In this document: positions 13,059 through 26,479 of the stretch, one piece after another | Position numbering within the stretch: the stretch's first letter is position 1 | Layout: every line of letters begins with the position of its first letter | Source: Ipomoea triloba | Lineage: Eukaryota > Streptophyta > Magnoliopsida > Solanales > Convolvulaceae | DNA: 64,000 nt | Direction of reading: 5' to 3' | Assembly (NCBI RefSeq): GCF_003576645.1 | Contig: NC_044923.1 | Location: 3,275,733 to 3,339,732 of the forward strand | The notes under the pieces: model-generated | Seen by the model: the letters and a program-made list of their open reading frames with translations, nothing else | What the model was told of the DNA's origin: nothing | Database searches by the model: none | Translations under genes and position numbers: made by a program

Positions 13059-14046
13059 CTTATTTATTCAAATATAATGGGGGTAGGTGAAGGCGGGGTG
13101 AGGAGCATGCATGCCCCCCATCTCTATTCTCAACCCGACTAAAATAATAGAGTAGTTTTCATTATCTTTACAATTCTTTGAATTTGTTATCTCTTTTGTG
13201 TGCGTCTTCATTAAAGTAGGCAACTGATTTGAAGAAAATATTCATTTTTAATATGTACAATTGTACAAATATTGGAAAGAAAGAAGGAGAGGACATAGAT
13301 TCAATTCCTGAAATTTAGTTTGTCACAAGATTTATAGTTTAATTATGTGGGATAAAGTTCAATAAAACTAACAATTTGTAAGAATATAAAAAGGGAATCG
13401 GGGCTTTAATGGTCTCAAAAGGTATTAAAGTAAGGCTCCGACCTATCTAGCTACTAAAGAATTAGGTTTCACACTTCACTAATAATATTATATTAGGTTA
13501 ATATATAATAATTAAGAGTGTGTTTTGGAAATGAATATTTAGGGTTTTTTTATCCATCATACTAAAGGAAAATTTGTCATCACTATTTGAGAAATTACTC
13601 AAAATAAACTTCGTTTCTGCACACTAAGAAGACTATGTGCACTAAATTCGACCAAGAGAATATTAAAAATAGTCAAACTTATAACATTTTAGTATAAGAA
13701 TTATGGTTCACTTATTTGGTAATTCTTTTTATTTTTATTTTTATTTTTATTTTTTTGGTTATCATTAGATAACGCCTTTTTTTTTTTTTTTTTTAACAGA
13801 TAACGACCTGTTGGTAACACATTTTTTAATTGATAACAATGCAAAGTGGGTGTGGCTGCGGCAATATGAATCATTCATCCTTATTTATATTTTTATATTA
13901 TAATTATAATTATATCCTTAATTTTGTACGTATAACACCTGTGAAACCCTAGCTAATTAATTACTCTTGTTTTGTTTTATTATGGGAAATAATGCTTTGA
14001 TACCGTACATAAAAGTGACGTGTTATTAAACTAGAAAATGACAGGA

Positions 14047-14048
<2 letters not shown>

Positions 14049-14080
<32 letters not shown>
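14049..14080. repeat. (AT)n microsatellite
   Basis: A simple dinucleotide tract of about 15 units. No other feature is associated with it. Confidence 0.9.
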
Positions 14081-14083
<3 letters not shown>

Positions 14084-16148
14084 GAAATTAATATGTGAGC
14101 TCTCAAGTTATACTTTCACTTTCAAATTATTGATGTATACATTTTTCTTGAGACTCACATAATAGAAATAACTTATCATAGTAAAAGTGAGAAACTAAAA
14201 ATTTGGGATTACATGCAATATAATAGAACTATCTTTTTCTTTATTAATAAGTTGAATATGCATCCATTTTTATATGCACTATCAATCTTAGAAACATACA
14301 TTTTTTTTCATGGCAGAAACCCCTACAATTACCACTCCCTAGTTTCTATTAGCCACTCATTGACGTGTCATCTTTTTATTGGATACGTAAATTTCTAACT
14401 AAGGCGAGGTAAGGTCAGCCAATTCATTAGTAATCCATGAAAATAAGTATTTAAAAAAAAAAAAGAATGGTAATTGTAGGAGTAAGAAGCATTTTCAGTA
14501 CAATATATATGTCTAGTTTAATGGGATATCTAGAAAATAAAATATAACATTTATGCAAATTTTCTTGGTGCCACTTGTCGAAAATGAAATGGGTAACATT
14601 GTAAATTAGGTTTTTCGAGTTGTACTATATTATGGACCCAATCATAAACTCGAACAACCTATCATGCTACTAAAAGTAAGTTTTAAAAAAACTTTTTATC
14701 TACTAGATTAATGTCTTACAGAATGAAATTTGAATATATTATTCTATAATTTCTTCTCAAAAATTTGAATTTGATGGATAAGTAGATAATGTTAGCAGTG
14801 AGAATGAGATCCATAGACCTCTGAGATCAATTTTTCAAAACTAGTGTAGTCCCCCACAAAGAAAATAACCTTAACTTTATCATCATCTCCCAGCAATTGC
14901 ACAGTTGTATCTTCCAAATTGCAAAGAACAAAACCTCATGGCTTGCTTCGACAATTGCAGACTTGTCCCTTTCCATTGATCAGCATTACATTTTTAAGTT
15001 TAATTGGTTTTCTCTTTATTTCACAACATACTATGATATGATTGGTTATCTATTCTTCTATATATATATATATATATATATCCACATGGATATATATACA
15101 AGAAATTTAAAACCTTTTTTTCTTCTCAAAGTAATTTTTTTCTTGTCTATTTAGGAGTAAATAATGAATATATAATTGTGACATATATCATATGCTTTAT
15201 TGTCGAGTAATAAATCATAATTATCATACTTAGTCACAAGTTTGATTTTTATCAGCGCTCTCTTTGGTGAGCTTGTCGCACAGGGTCTTCTTAATGTGGA
15301 TAACTTCTCTGGTGTAGTTTGCAGGTTACCAAGTACATTCCCTCATGTTTAAAAAAAAGTTTAATTTTCACCTTGGCATGCATGAACCTTCTTTAATTTG
15401 TCTATCCTGTCACAATCAGTCTTTCTAATGTGGATTAACTCTCCAGTGTGTGGTTTGCAGGTTATTACATAGGTTTGGAGTTTACTTTGTGCACCCCTAA
15501 GATAAAATAGAAGAAGTTAATATTCACTACCTTATTTAGGGTGAAAAAGCACTCCGACATGAGTTTGTAGTTGTATTCTCAGGGCTCGAATCCGACCCAT
15601 GGATTTGTACCTTATTTTTTATTTATGATTTATTAATATTATTGAAAAGGAAGAAGATATTATGGAATTAAATAAAGGAGAGTGGAGTTGAGAGTGACCC
15701 TTTATGAGGTTCTCTCCTTTCATTATCCCATCCTCCAAGCTGCCTGCAGGCTTTGTTTCTTGTTTGATTGAGAGAAAAGTTTTCAATGAAAGATCAATCA
15801 TCAAACTCTCTATCTATTCCCAGAAAGCTGTTAGTTTATCCATGATCAAATGATGTCTATATCAATCTCCAGCTAACCTGCTTTCTCCTCTCTCAGGTAA
15901 TTCTTATCAACACAACCAAAAACTTCAAGAAAACAGGAATTAAAGGGTTCCAAATTATTCAAACTCTCTTACCTTTAACTTTTATCACATGTCTTCTCAC
16001 TTGTCTGGTTCATGTTTTCTTGATCATTATTTATGGCTTCCACGAGCAGATTCATGTGCAGAAAGCTATGGAGATAGATGAGATCTGTTCTTGCTAAAAC
16101 ACACAGAGAAAAACTAGGTTTTTTGGTTCTGCAATTCTGCAAAATTCC

Positions 16149-19100
16149 ATGTCTTCTGAAAGCTACTCTCAAGAATTCTACAATAATCCCTGCAGAGAGA
16201 TGATGATGAGAATTCATGGGGGGTTTGAAGGAGACGCGCCGCCACACTCCCACGGCGGAATGCTGGTGGAGATGGTCGACAACTACCGGTCTGCGTGGCG
16301 GAAATCCGCCGCACAAGTTCTAGAAGAAGAGCAGATCCAAGCTTCCAGCTATGGCGGCAGATCATGGCCTCACAAAGATCCACTCTCACTAAACCAAGCA
16401 GTGAGTAATTAAGCATATGCTTCATCTAAACTAAAAGTTTAAACTGATAGTTGTGTAGGCCAATTACTTTCTTATAGAACCCATGACCTTTGGCATACGT
16501 TGAAAACATGTGCTTCCCCTTAACTAAAAGCCTAAACTGATAGTCGAATTGCACATATATTATCAACAGTATGGAATATGGACTGGAAGATATAGATAAT
16601 TTTAGGAAATTAGGGTTGTATATATATAAATTTGCTTTTCTTCAATTGTTATTGTTTATTGTTCTCGTTAATCTCAACAATTAACTTCAATTTTTGCAGC
16701 TTCCATTGATGAATCTTATCCATGTCAAACCCAGCTCCCCGGAATCCAACCTTATCCATCAAGGATTCCAAGTTGTTAGTCCAATGATAACCATGGAAGC
16801 TCATCAAGGGCTTTCATTGTCATTGAAGATGGAGGAGTTTCAGACAAGAAACGGAGGGATTAACAACAATTACTACCCTAACCAAGAATTATTACCTATG
16901 GGCACTCATTTTCTTGAAGGGGAAATTCTGTCACGTCAAGAGGTGAACATTATGCAGGTACGACACTCGAGGTACCTAAAGCCTGCCCAGGAGTTGCTTC
17001 AAGAATTTTGTTGCCTGGGAAGAGAGTTTCACTTCAAGAATGGTGGGAGGGTCAAGAAGAAGAGTGGGAGTGGAAACCCTAGCTCCGGCGACACGGAAAC
17101 CGGTGACTCTCCGGTTGAGCGGCCGCCGTTATCAGGTGCAGAAAGGTCTGAGTTTCAGAGAAAGAAAATCAAGCTGTTAGCTATGCTTGAAGAGGCAAGT
17201 CGCCGCTCTTTCAGTCTTTCCCCTTACTAGATTAATTATATATTCTCCTCCTTTTGAAATGAAAGCAATAATGCCATCATGTGAACACAAACTTTACCCA
17301 TAGAGAGGACAAAATTAAAGTTCTTTATACATATATATACTATAAAAACACAAAAACACTTGATAATCAAACAAAAGAAAGTTGGGATGATCTTTAAAAT
17401 AATCAACATGACAAGTAATCTAGGCCATCAAATTATAAAATTTCATATCAAATTGTTGACTCAGTAACAACAATGTTACAAATTTAACTGACAATAGTAT
17501 TGGTTTGAACCAGTTTGTTATGGACAACTTAAGTTGGTTACCTCATTATGGTCGGGATTTACCTAGTACAGACCATCAGATTTAACTGCAACTTTTCTGG
17601 TCGTCCCGACTTGGAAGGTTGCAGGTAAGGTTGGGTACATGTCGAGTGGGGGAAGAACATGCCCCCATTATAGGTTGTTTGGGAACCTACTAGGATCCTG
17701 ATCAGCAAACATTAATCCGTACCGGATTAACATTAAACTATGCTAATCTCCTGCATAAATCTCATCACTTTCATCATTATCTTCCCATGGGGGACCATGG
17801 GTCTTTCCAATTATCTTTAACATATATCCCAACATTAGTTTAATCAAAAGCATGAAAAATCATTACCCCCATCACTCTGCAAATTAAAAACCCATTAATC
17901 ACAGTGAAAAAAACACAGGTTGAAGATCGGTATGTTCGTTACCGGGAGCAGATGCGGGTGATTGTGAGCTCGTTCGATTCGGTTATGGGATGCGGCGCGG
18001 CGGCGCCGTACATGGGGTTTGCGCAGGCGGCGATGTCGAGACATTTCCGGTGTTTGAAGGACAGTATAGTGAGTCAGCTCCGGGAGACTTATAGAGCTCT
18101 GGGGGAGAAGCAATTGGGCGTTTCAGGGAGTTTTGGGTTAACGAAAGGGGAAACGCCGAGGCTGAAAGTGCTAGACCAGAAGCTGAGGCAACAGAAAGCT
18201 TTGAACCAGATGGGAATGGTGTTGGATTCTGAGCCGTGGCGGCCGCAAAGAGGGCTTCCCGAGCGGTCTGTTAATGTCTTGAGATCGTGGCTTTTCGAGC
18301 ATTTTCTTAACCCGTAAGTCTTTCTATCTGTGTATCTGTATATCTTGTTTTTGTGGGATTTGGGGAAGGGGAAATTAAGGATTGTTTTGTGATGTGGTGT
18401 TGATGTTTTGTGCAGGTATCCGAGTGAAGCAGACAAGGTTTTGTTGTCTCGCCAGACTGGTCTGTCTAAAAATCAGGTGCCCATTAATTCTCACATCTTT
18501 CTGTATGAATCCCATTTATAGCTTCATATCTCTTGGCAGGGATGATTCACTCTTTCTCTCTACAAATAGAGATGTTATTATCTATACTCTCTTCCTCCCA
18601 CGTGGATCCAAAGGACGTATTAAATTTAATTTGTGGTGTAGTTAGGGTCTTAATAGTGCAGTATTAATATAGTATGTTTCCCTAATTAAGCTTGAGTAGA
18701 CAGTTGATTTGGTAACCACTACAAAGAAGTTTTAAGTTTGACGCTATGTAAAAGTTGCCTATTAATCTTTTTAGTTTGAGTCATTCAGCTATAGGCAAAC
18801 AGACTAGTTTACTTCCTTGTGTTCTTTTGTTGGCTAAGGTTACAATGCAGGTTTCACTTAGAGGGCAACTTTGAGCAGTGACCGCAAACTTTCCTGTAAA
18901 CAAGTGTCTTTCTCCACGTCAATCCACAAGAGATTATGAAATGATACTTCAATTAGGATTAAAACCCCGAGCTAACTTTTCTGGTAGAGTTTGAGTCTTA
19001 ACACTAGATCGATTTGGTAACCATAATAAAGTTTCAAGTTTGACTCTTTATGAAAGCTATCTATTGTTTTTCTTACTTAGAGCCAATTAGCTATGACATA

Positions 19101-19916
19101 GGTTGATTTAACTCATTGTGACCCTTTGCCAACTAATGTCACAAGATGAATTTTTACCCTGCAAAAATTCTGTTTAGGCGCCGGCCGGCCGCCTAGTATA
19201 TTACCATAATCAGTGGTCTAGGTGGCCGACCAGCTAGGCACGGACTAAGCCTCCTAAGCACCGATTAGGCTTGGCCTAGTCGGCCTATTAGCTATTTTTC
19301 TTTTTTATTTTTAAAATGGATTATTTCATTGTTGGATTATATATATATATATAGTAGTAGCTAGTATGAGACAGCAATAAATGATGATGGATTGTTGTTT
19401 GATTTACTGCAGGTTTCAAATTGGTTCATTAATGCTAGGGTAAGGCTGTGGAAACCCATGGTGGAAGAAATGTACGAACAAGAAACTAAAGAAGAAGAAG
19501 GAGGGGGAGAAGAAATAAACGCACACACACCAATGCTGCGTGACGATGATAATAATAACACTAAGGAAATTACTGCAACAACTTCGCCGACGACGACAAA
19601 ACCGACAACAACGTTACCGTCGGCTGCAGCGACAAAAAGATGCCAATTCAATGCGACGGAAAACGACTCCTCACGAACCAACATCATCAATAATTATGCG
19701 CCCCAGTACGCCTCGGGAAACCAAATCACGATGATTCGTAACACCGCCGCCGTGCCGCCCCTATCTCCGGTGGCCGGAACGCCGCACAACTGGCCTGGTC
19801 AGGTGGTGGATTGTGGCGGTGGGTTTGGGACTCCGGCGACAGGGGACGTGTCCCTAACTTTGGGACTTCGCCACCCAGAAAATAGTGTAAATGTTACAAA
19901 CTTTGGGGGCTATTAA
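16149..19916 (+). CDS. BEL1-like TALE homeodomain transcription factor
   Basis: Exons are 16149-16400, 16700-17194, 17919-18313, 18416-18476 and 19413-19916, joining in frame to 568 residues. The SKY box ([16 protein letters not shown]) lies near residues 176-191. The BELL domain ([21 protein letters not shown], then [12 protein letters not shown]) spans the exon 2/3 junction. The three-residue-loop homeodomain follows from the [19 protein letters not shown] region to [16 protein letters not shown], split by the typical 61 bp exon. The C-terminus carries VSLTLGL, the short motif common in BEL1-like proteins. Such factors act in the nucleus as heterodimers with KNOX proteins in meristem and organ patterning. 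Intron 2 starts GC (17195), the only splice that preserves the BELL domain. The start is the first in-frame Met of exon 1. I cannot say which BLH paralogue it is. Confidence 0.92.
17195..17918 (+). other. GC-AG intron in the BEL1-like gene
   Basis: The exon 2/3 junction must join GAG (17192-17194) to GTTGAAGAT (17919 on) to give the continuous BELL sequence LEEVEDRY. The bases after 17194 are GCAAGT, a consensus GC donor; the acceptor is ACACAG. No GT nearby keeps both frame and domain. Confidence 0.85.
19158..19290. repeat. CCTAGGCG-type repeat fragment in intron 4 of the BEL1-like gene
   Basis: It starts tgcaaaaattctgtttaggcg and runs on in gcctag/ggccgacc phrases. It resembles the larger element at 45253-45660, whose left end is gttgcaaaaatcc. 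Only part of the element is present. Confidence 0.6.
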
Positions 19917-20571
19917 ATATTTAGTACTAAATTAAAACACAAAATGGCTACAAAAATTATATATATATATATATAGTTGGTGAATAATTTGGGTTTTGTA
20001 ATTGACATATAACTCTTAATTGTAAAATTAAAGTGAGAATTGTATTTTGTTTTGTTCATTGTGGTTGTATGTTTATCAATTATTGGATTAGAAGAAATAT
20101 GAGTTCTATTCAATTAATTAATAGTTAAAGCATTTTATAAGTTATTAACTGAACAAACACCCCTAATTTGAATCAATTAAACACAAATAATAAATTACAT
20201 AATTACAAAATCAACATTCATCGTCCAAAACCATATATTTATATACAAATTTCGATCTATCCATATATACTAAGGGTTTAAAACAAATACAAAAATGTAC
20301 AACAAAGACATGAATAATAGTGACAAAAATAACACTTGGGTTCATGGTCAATCTTTGCAAAAGGGTAACATCCAAGGTGCCGATCAACACCATACCAACT
20401 CGCACCAAACTCAACCAAAAAAAGGTTTTTTCTTTTTCTTTTTCTTTTTGAATTGCACAAGTTGTACATAGTTCGTACAGTACCATTGAACTATACTTGA
20501 TGCAATTATAAGACTCCTTTTTCCAATCATGAATTTACATAAACAAAAAGTTGTGCTTTTTTGGAGTTGAA
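19917..20571. other. Spacer between convergent BEL1-like and 5-phosphatase genes
   Basis: This should hold the two 3' UTRs. It is AT-rich, with a short (AT)n tract near 19958-19974 and pyrimidine repeats (tctttttctttttc) near 20430. No gene is seen. Confidence 0.6.
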
Positions 20572-23500
20572 TTATTGTGAGCTTTCTTGCTGGTTTGTAG
20601 ATACTGACCTACTGTTCAGTGTTAAGCAAAGATGAGCTTTAACTGGCCTGTGATCAGAGCTGTGGATATTGTCTATGGATTCATATGAATGCAAAGTCGC
20701 ATTTATGTCACTGCTGTGTATCTTGAACAATATTCTGTCGGTCCATGATGGTACTCTAACCTGCAGTTTTTTAAAATACATTCATAAATAATCAACTATA
20801 TATAAATGTAAAATAATTAAAAATTAATTCCAATCAAGTTGATCCAAGTTATTGTCTTGATAACCACAAAGTCCCAAATTCGTCAATTAGAGTTATCTAT
20901 TTGCATTCTTGATTTGAGTTGGTCAGTATGAACAACCTAAAGTGATTTACTTCATTTTGTAGTCCTTTGTCAATTAGGGATTACAAGAAGAGGTTTATCC
21001 CGTGCACACGTTTGATTAGTGGCAGCGGTTTTCCTTGTAACAAAAAATTAAAATTAATTAAAATAAAATAAAATGAAAATTTTAAAGAGATGACCTTGTG
21101 ACTGGTATCATAGCTGCTGCTGCCAATATCATATTTGTAAGTAGGTTTGAAAGCCAATGCCCCTTCATAATATCCATTGAAAATCTCCCCTCTTTCAGCC
21201 TCTTGTAATAATTGGTCTCTGCTAGTTAGCATCTACAACAATTACAAGAAAATTAATTATATATATGAGATGCTCTAAGGTGAAAAATGAAATTAAATCT
21301 GAACCGTTGATTAAATTTAGGTCAACAACTCAGTTTATTTCAAAGTACAATAATCCGTGCAATTCATCAGTAGATATATATAAATTATCATTTCTGGTTG
21401 TACCTAATTGACACGTTAAAAATGTTGTATATATATAATTTTAGAGTAAATACCAGTGGAGGTCCTCCGACTTTGATGGCACTGCCACTTTTAGTCCTCA
21501 ACTTTTAAATTAACCACTTTTAGTCCTCCGACTTTGATGGCACTGCCACTTTTAGTCCTCAACTTTTAAATCAACCACTGTTAGTCCTCTTACTTTTTGT
21601 TTCTAGTCACCTATGGTCCTTCCTTTACAATTGGATATCTAATGTAATTTTTTCAAGGGCAATTCAGTCATTTGGTCCAAAATTTAGTGTTAACAAAGGA
21701 GAGTGGAGAATAGGGTTTCTTCAATTATTCTGATGAGAAACATAATACTTAATACATTAATTATGAAATGAATGAATTGCCCTTAAGAAAATGACATTAG
21801 ATGTCCAATTATAAAGGAAGGACCACAGGTGGCTAGAAACAAAAAGTAAAAGAACTAAAAGTGGTTGATTTAAAAGTTGAGGACTAAAAGTGGCGGTACC
21901 ATCATAGTCGGAGGACTAAAAGGGGTTGATTTAAAAGTTGAGGACTAAAAGTGACGGTGCCATCAAAGTCGGGGGACCTCCACTGTCATTTACTCTATAA
22001 TTTTATAATAAAAGGTGTTGTGCTACTAGCTACTTACTTTGTGAAGGTCTCCGTGAATCAAATCTCTAGCAGGATAAGTCTTGATTCCTTGCAATCTATA
22101 GTTTAGGTCTCCCAACCATACTGTAACTTTGGCAGGCCTTGCATATGGGTTCCAATTCTTGGAGAAGAGGGAGTCTGATATCTTCTTCAATTCCAAATTC
22201 CTCTCTTCCACATTGTGTGCGTGTGCTACAATCAAATTACGTCACATTTAAATTTTGTACCTTACGAATATAAATTCTGTACATCGTTGTTTCGACCTAG
22301 AGTCCATAATGCTATGTGGACCCTGGTCTATTATATAAATTGCGAAGTTTAATCATAAAATATTGAAAAAAAATACTTACCGGATAAATGACAAGAAACG
22401 AAAACCATGGAGATTCCCTTGTAGCTAACTCTAATAGCCACAGCTCCTTTCTTTCTCCTTATCAACCCTCCAAATCCTCCTATGCTGTGCATATCCACTT
22501 TTAACTCTGCAAATTAGGCATAAATTATGACTATATTCTTGCCAACACGTTTTTGGTCAAATTTGTCATATATAATGTACTTTTTTAAGTGATATGCAGA
22601 CTATCACACAGGTGCGGCCGGTGTTTTATCCAGTGCAAAAATTTAAAAAACTGGTTGTGAATTTGTATCGATATATAAAAAAAAAAATTAGTGTAATAAT
22701 TAAACTAATAATATGTATACACATATATCCTACCTCTGATGTTTGGCGCCAAATTCTTGGGTCCAAATATGTACAGCTGAAGAGATTGCATCACTGCTTT
22801 TCCTATTAGGCTTCATCATATCAACCAATTGGGTAAACAAAATCAAAACTTGTGTTACTTATGGCTAAACGCGTAAAAAAATTGAATTTAATGAAAAAAA
22901 TTAATGATCAAAAGACAATTTATCTTACTAGCAACTTGACTAGACTTTATAAAAAAAGAGTGGAGAAGGACCCCACTATAGACCATGTTTTGTGAGTTTA
23001 ATTTCAAAGCCGTCTAGCACGTAAAGTTTAATAAAAGGCTAACTTATATGAGAAGTCATGTATATTATATCTATGGCTGAAAATGACCTTAATTATATAT
23101 TAATTATGTAATAAGAGAGCCTTGATTGGGTAGAGAATTTTGTTTTATTTTTTGTTTCAATTGGAAAGTTTGACTGTTTTCATCTTATACCAACCATGCC
23201 TAATATTGTCCACACATTCTTCCCTAATAATTTAATCTAATAATAAAACATTATAATAACAATAAAAATAATAAAAATTATATGATGTCAATTAGCACTA
23301 ATGACTAAGATACTAGAGCTCAAGCAATTGATCTCGGAGTGATTGGTCAATTGGACTCAACAGAGTGCTCGACTATTAACCCTCGAGTGGGGCAATAAAG
23401 TGGACACGGGGACAGAACTCTAATACTCCATTAAGAACAGTAATCTTTTGCAAATCTCAGCCCTTAATGTCCAAAAATGAGCATATATATATGTATGAAT

Positions 23501-24095
23501 CACCTTAGAATTTTCTAAAAATATAAAGACAATATAATTAAGCAAGAAAAATGATCGATGTAGAATTGAAGCAGCTTACATACATATGAATATCAGAAAG
23601 GGCATTCTTCAACAATTTGGAAACATTAATCCGAGGAACCTCTTGTAGACCAATCACCAGTAGATCAAATTCTCTGTTTCCTTCCACTAGTTTTTCTATG
23701 TCCTCCATACTCACCTTCACCATAGTAGAATAAATCAATTAAAAAAAAAACCAACAACAACAACAACCTTAAAAAAAATAGATACAGTGCCCACTGCCCA
23801 CATGGACAGCTTAGTTGGCCAAAAGGCAAAGCTTGAAAAGACAGACACCAACGGCGGTGGGAGCAACTTCTCACAGATGCTCCATTAGGCCGGTCCTGGG
23901 ACCTTAGGGTTGGAGATTCAACTGGATTAAATTAATGAGGAATAAAAGAATAATAATGCAAACCTGTCCATTCATATTCCAAGTAATGATGCACATGCAG
24001 AGATCGGATCTGCCGGAGAATTCGCACCGGTTGTCGACTCCGACCGTCTTTATACCTTCATGGCTGGCATCGTCGAAGCCGTTAAGGATTCCCAT
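20572..24095 (-). CDS. Type I inositol polyphosphate 5-phosphatase, 5PTase11-like
   Basis: Minus-strand exons are 23964-24095, 23584-23714, 22734-22810, 22381-22506, 22038-22225, 21095-21232 and 20572-20760. All join in frame with GT-AG junctions to 326 residues, close to the short plant 5PTase11. The 5-phosphatase signatures are present: ITWNMNGQ near the N-terminus, WLGDLNYRL at 192-200, PSWTDRIL at 268-275 and SDHRPV at 299-304. There are no WD repeats, unlike the large 5PTases. The enzyme should remove the 5-phosphate of phosphoinositides; substrate preference is family knowledge only. The start at 24095 (MGILNG) is the first in-frame ATG. The frame stays open upstream to a possible acceptor (TTGCAG/AAGAAAG near 24130), so another N-terminal exon is possible. 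Intron 5 carries a Mutator-like MITE. Confidence 0.9.
21434..22005. mobile_element. Mutator-like foldback MITE in intron 5 of the 5-phosphatase gene
   Basis: The direct repeat TATAATTTTA flanks it at 21434-21443 and 21996-22005. The element (21444-21995, 552 bp) begins GAGTAAATACCAG and ends with the inverted counterpart. Both arms are over 200 bp and each holds two copies of a unit of about 66 bp containing cacttttagtcctc. Its end sequence is related to that at 63420 and, more distantly, to 3214. Confidence 0.85.
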
Positions 24096-26479
24096 TGCCG
24101 GTTTTTTCTTCACCCTATGCTTTCTTCTGCAAGAAAAATGTACAGAAAATCTTAATTAATTTGCAAACTACTGTAGATGAATTCTTGAAAATTAGAACAG
24201 TATATTCTGCAGAATATACATTGCTGAGAATAGTTGAACGCATAGCCCTTCCATTGCTGATGATTATAGAACTGATGAGAAAGCTTCAATGAAACTGCAG
24301 AAATTAGATGAATTGAAGAAGAGAGCGGAGGGGTTTATGAATGCATGCAGGAAGTCTTGGGCGGCTGCAAGGCGGTGGAAAACTGATCTGAGGATTGGAG
24401 GAATAAGTCAAATGCTTGGGGATATCTATCGAGCAGTAATAGGATGTTTTGCGGTTTGATTATTAGTTTATCTGCGAAACAACGTTAGGTTTGGAGGGGT
24501 TGACATTTATGTTTATATGGAGCGTTAAATCAAGAATGATCTAGCGATCCGCCAACCCCACACGCACTTTTTTCCGTTATCAGCAACCAAACATCTTCAA
24601 CAGTAGAATAATTTGGCTTTTCCATGCCTTGAAAAAGAGAAAATGTGACTCGTGGGGTGTCTAGCAATTCAGAACAGAACTATCAACTTATTTTGAATTG
24701 GTCTGATTAGATGAGTTGTACTCTCAAACATGTTGATTCCTTTAATTTATGTGAAAGCCGGCAGGCTGCAATCCTATCCGATGGTGCCCTTTAGGATTCC
24801 TATAGTTGATTGTCTCAAATTAAGATAACTAATAATCAACTTCCATAACTGGAGTTAATTAAAAACCTTATTGTGGTTAAGACTCTAACTGTCCAGACAA
24901 CTTAGTTAAGTTGACCATATATAACTGATTGACTCAAATCAAGAATGTCAATAGACAGCTCTTAAAGAGAATCAAACTTAGAATCTTGAGATAACCAAGA
25001 TAACTGTACTATCCAACCAATTTGGGTGCAATTGTTAATTTTGTTTCTACATGTGGTTGGGGCTAACCCAGTTGATGACCCAATGAGTTGTACACTTGGT
25101 CCGCGAGTTGTCATGTTTCGTACTCCTCTCGATGCCCTTTGCTATACCAAAAACACTAATGATAAGTACTTAAGAAGAACTCAATTAAAATGCAATAGTC
25201 CAAAATAAGTAGATGAACACATACTATACATTAAACTTAAGTATCATTCCGTAATTTCTTCTAAAAACGTTGTAAGATTGCGTTAGAGTTGAACAATGGA
25301 GTTTACACTACAACACCAGTCATTTACGGAGAAGTCAAAGTCTTGGTTTCACACGATTGATCATATCATTAATGGAGATTAACAAAACTTTATGGCTAAT
25401 TTGAGTTGTCAATAATTAAGCAAAGTTGTTAAGTCGTGTTGAAGTTTTAGTCCTCAATTGTTTTGACCTAAGAAGGCACAAGGGAGACGCAATTATTATT
25501 TGGGAAACGGAAGACAAGAAGGCTAAAGAATGTGCAAGCGTGAACCGCAAAAACGAATTGTTTAACAAACACACATAAACGTACGCCTGCCTTGACAACA
25601 CTTGTTCACCAAATGTCTTGTCTTGGAGGATGTCTTGAGACTTTAGTTCATGTTAGGCCAATAGTCCTGCCTAGCTTGCCGGGTCAACCTTTTGCTTGGA
25701 TCTTAGGCCCAAACATGAACCCATAGATGTCATCGTAACTGTATTTACTTTAGGTCCACCAATAGTCATGCCCTACTATGGACTCGTCACAATTTATATA
25801 TTGAATGTTGATAATTCAAATTGTGAATATTCAATATGTAAATGGTGAACATTTAATATGTAAACTAGATATTGTTTCATGGGATGCACAGTCTAAACTT
25901 ATATAATTAAATATAGAGAAAAGAGTCTAGACCCCTAAATTATATACCAAAAGTCAATTAGGCTCATAAACTTTTAAAATGGTCAATTAAACTCTCAAAC
26001 TTGTCATTTTTGGTCAAACCGATCAAATTTACCGATAACCAACAGGTTACCAGTAAAAATTGCCGGAAATGTCACCGGCGACCATAGTCGTCGCCGGAGG
26101 CCGGACTGATACAAATGACCTATAATAACAGGTCATTTACCTGTTTTAGGGTTTCATTGACCAAAAAGGGTTTAATTCGAGTGTACCAAAAAAAAAAAAA
26201 AGGTATCTAATGGTCGTATCCAAGGGCGTGTACGTTTCGTGGGTTATAAGGCTAATTGAAGCAATTACGTACTAATTTAATTACTAGGTAGCGTAAACAT
26301 ATGAGTCATTGGTTGGTGTTAACTTGCAAGATTTTTAAATTTACTCGTGCAACATCGTGTAAACTTTGTTTAATCTGTGGAGAGCCAAGAAAACGTTGTA
26401 CGTCCAATGGGACGAAGAAATCTATACAAAAATCCCACACATCGTTTCAATTCTTTCCACCATTTTCTCTGTCATCTCC
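24096..26479. other. Spacer between divergent 5-phosphatase and MATE genes
   Basis: No gene is supported. Both promoters should lie here. Segments near 24800-25020 belong to a dispersed repeat with phrases such as gattgactcaaatcaag, also seen near 20880, 50510 and 50780. A patch at 25919-26195 (gacccctaaattatataccaaaagtcaattaggc, then a GC-rich ccggcgacc core) resembles one arm of a foldback element, with no partner arm visible. Confidence 0.45.

Larger units (their letters stand above)
4514..15600. other. Long gene-free AT-rich region of mobile-element relics
   Basis: No gene is supported over about 11 kb. Recognisable content is listed separately: hAT-like MITE relics (4866-5216, 9593-9863), a tandem repeat (6788-6963), a TIR element with 9 bp duplication (10039-10554), a SINE fragment (11555-11642) and (TA)n tracts near 13007-13056, 14049-14080 and 15058-15081. 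Segments 6172-6262 and 6644-6735 are diverged copies of one another. AT-rich inverted repeats with aaataatgtac phrases lie at 10640-10850, and a similar patch at 5260-5450. The motif tggtatcagagcc near 12138 resembles an initiator-tRNA primer site or a SINE A box but has no supporting LTR. Confidence 0.5.

Noticed and set aside
12667..13142. Open frames with Ile-Tyr runs
   Set aside because: They are created by the (AT)n tract and low-complexity flanks. There is no family match or gene structure.
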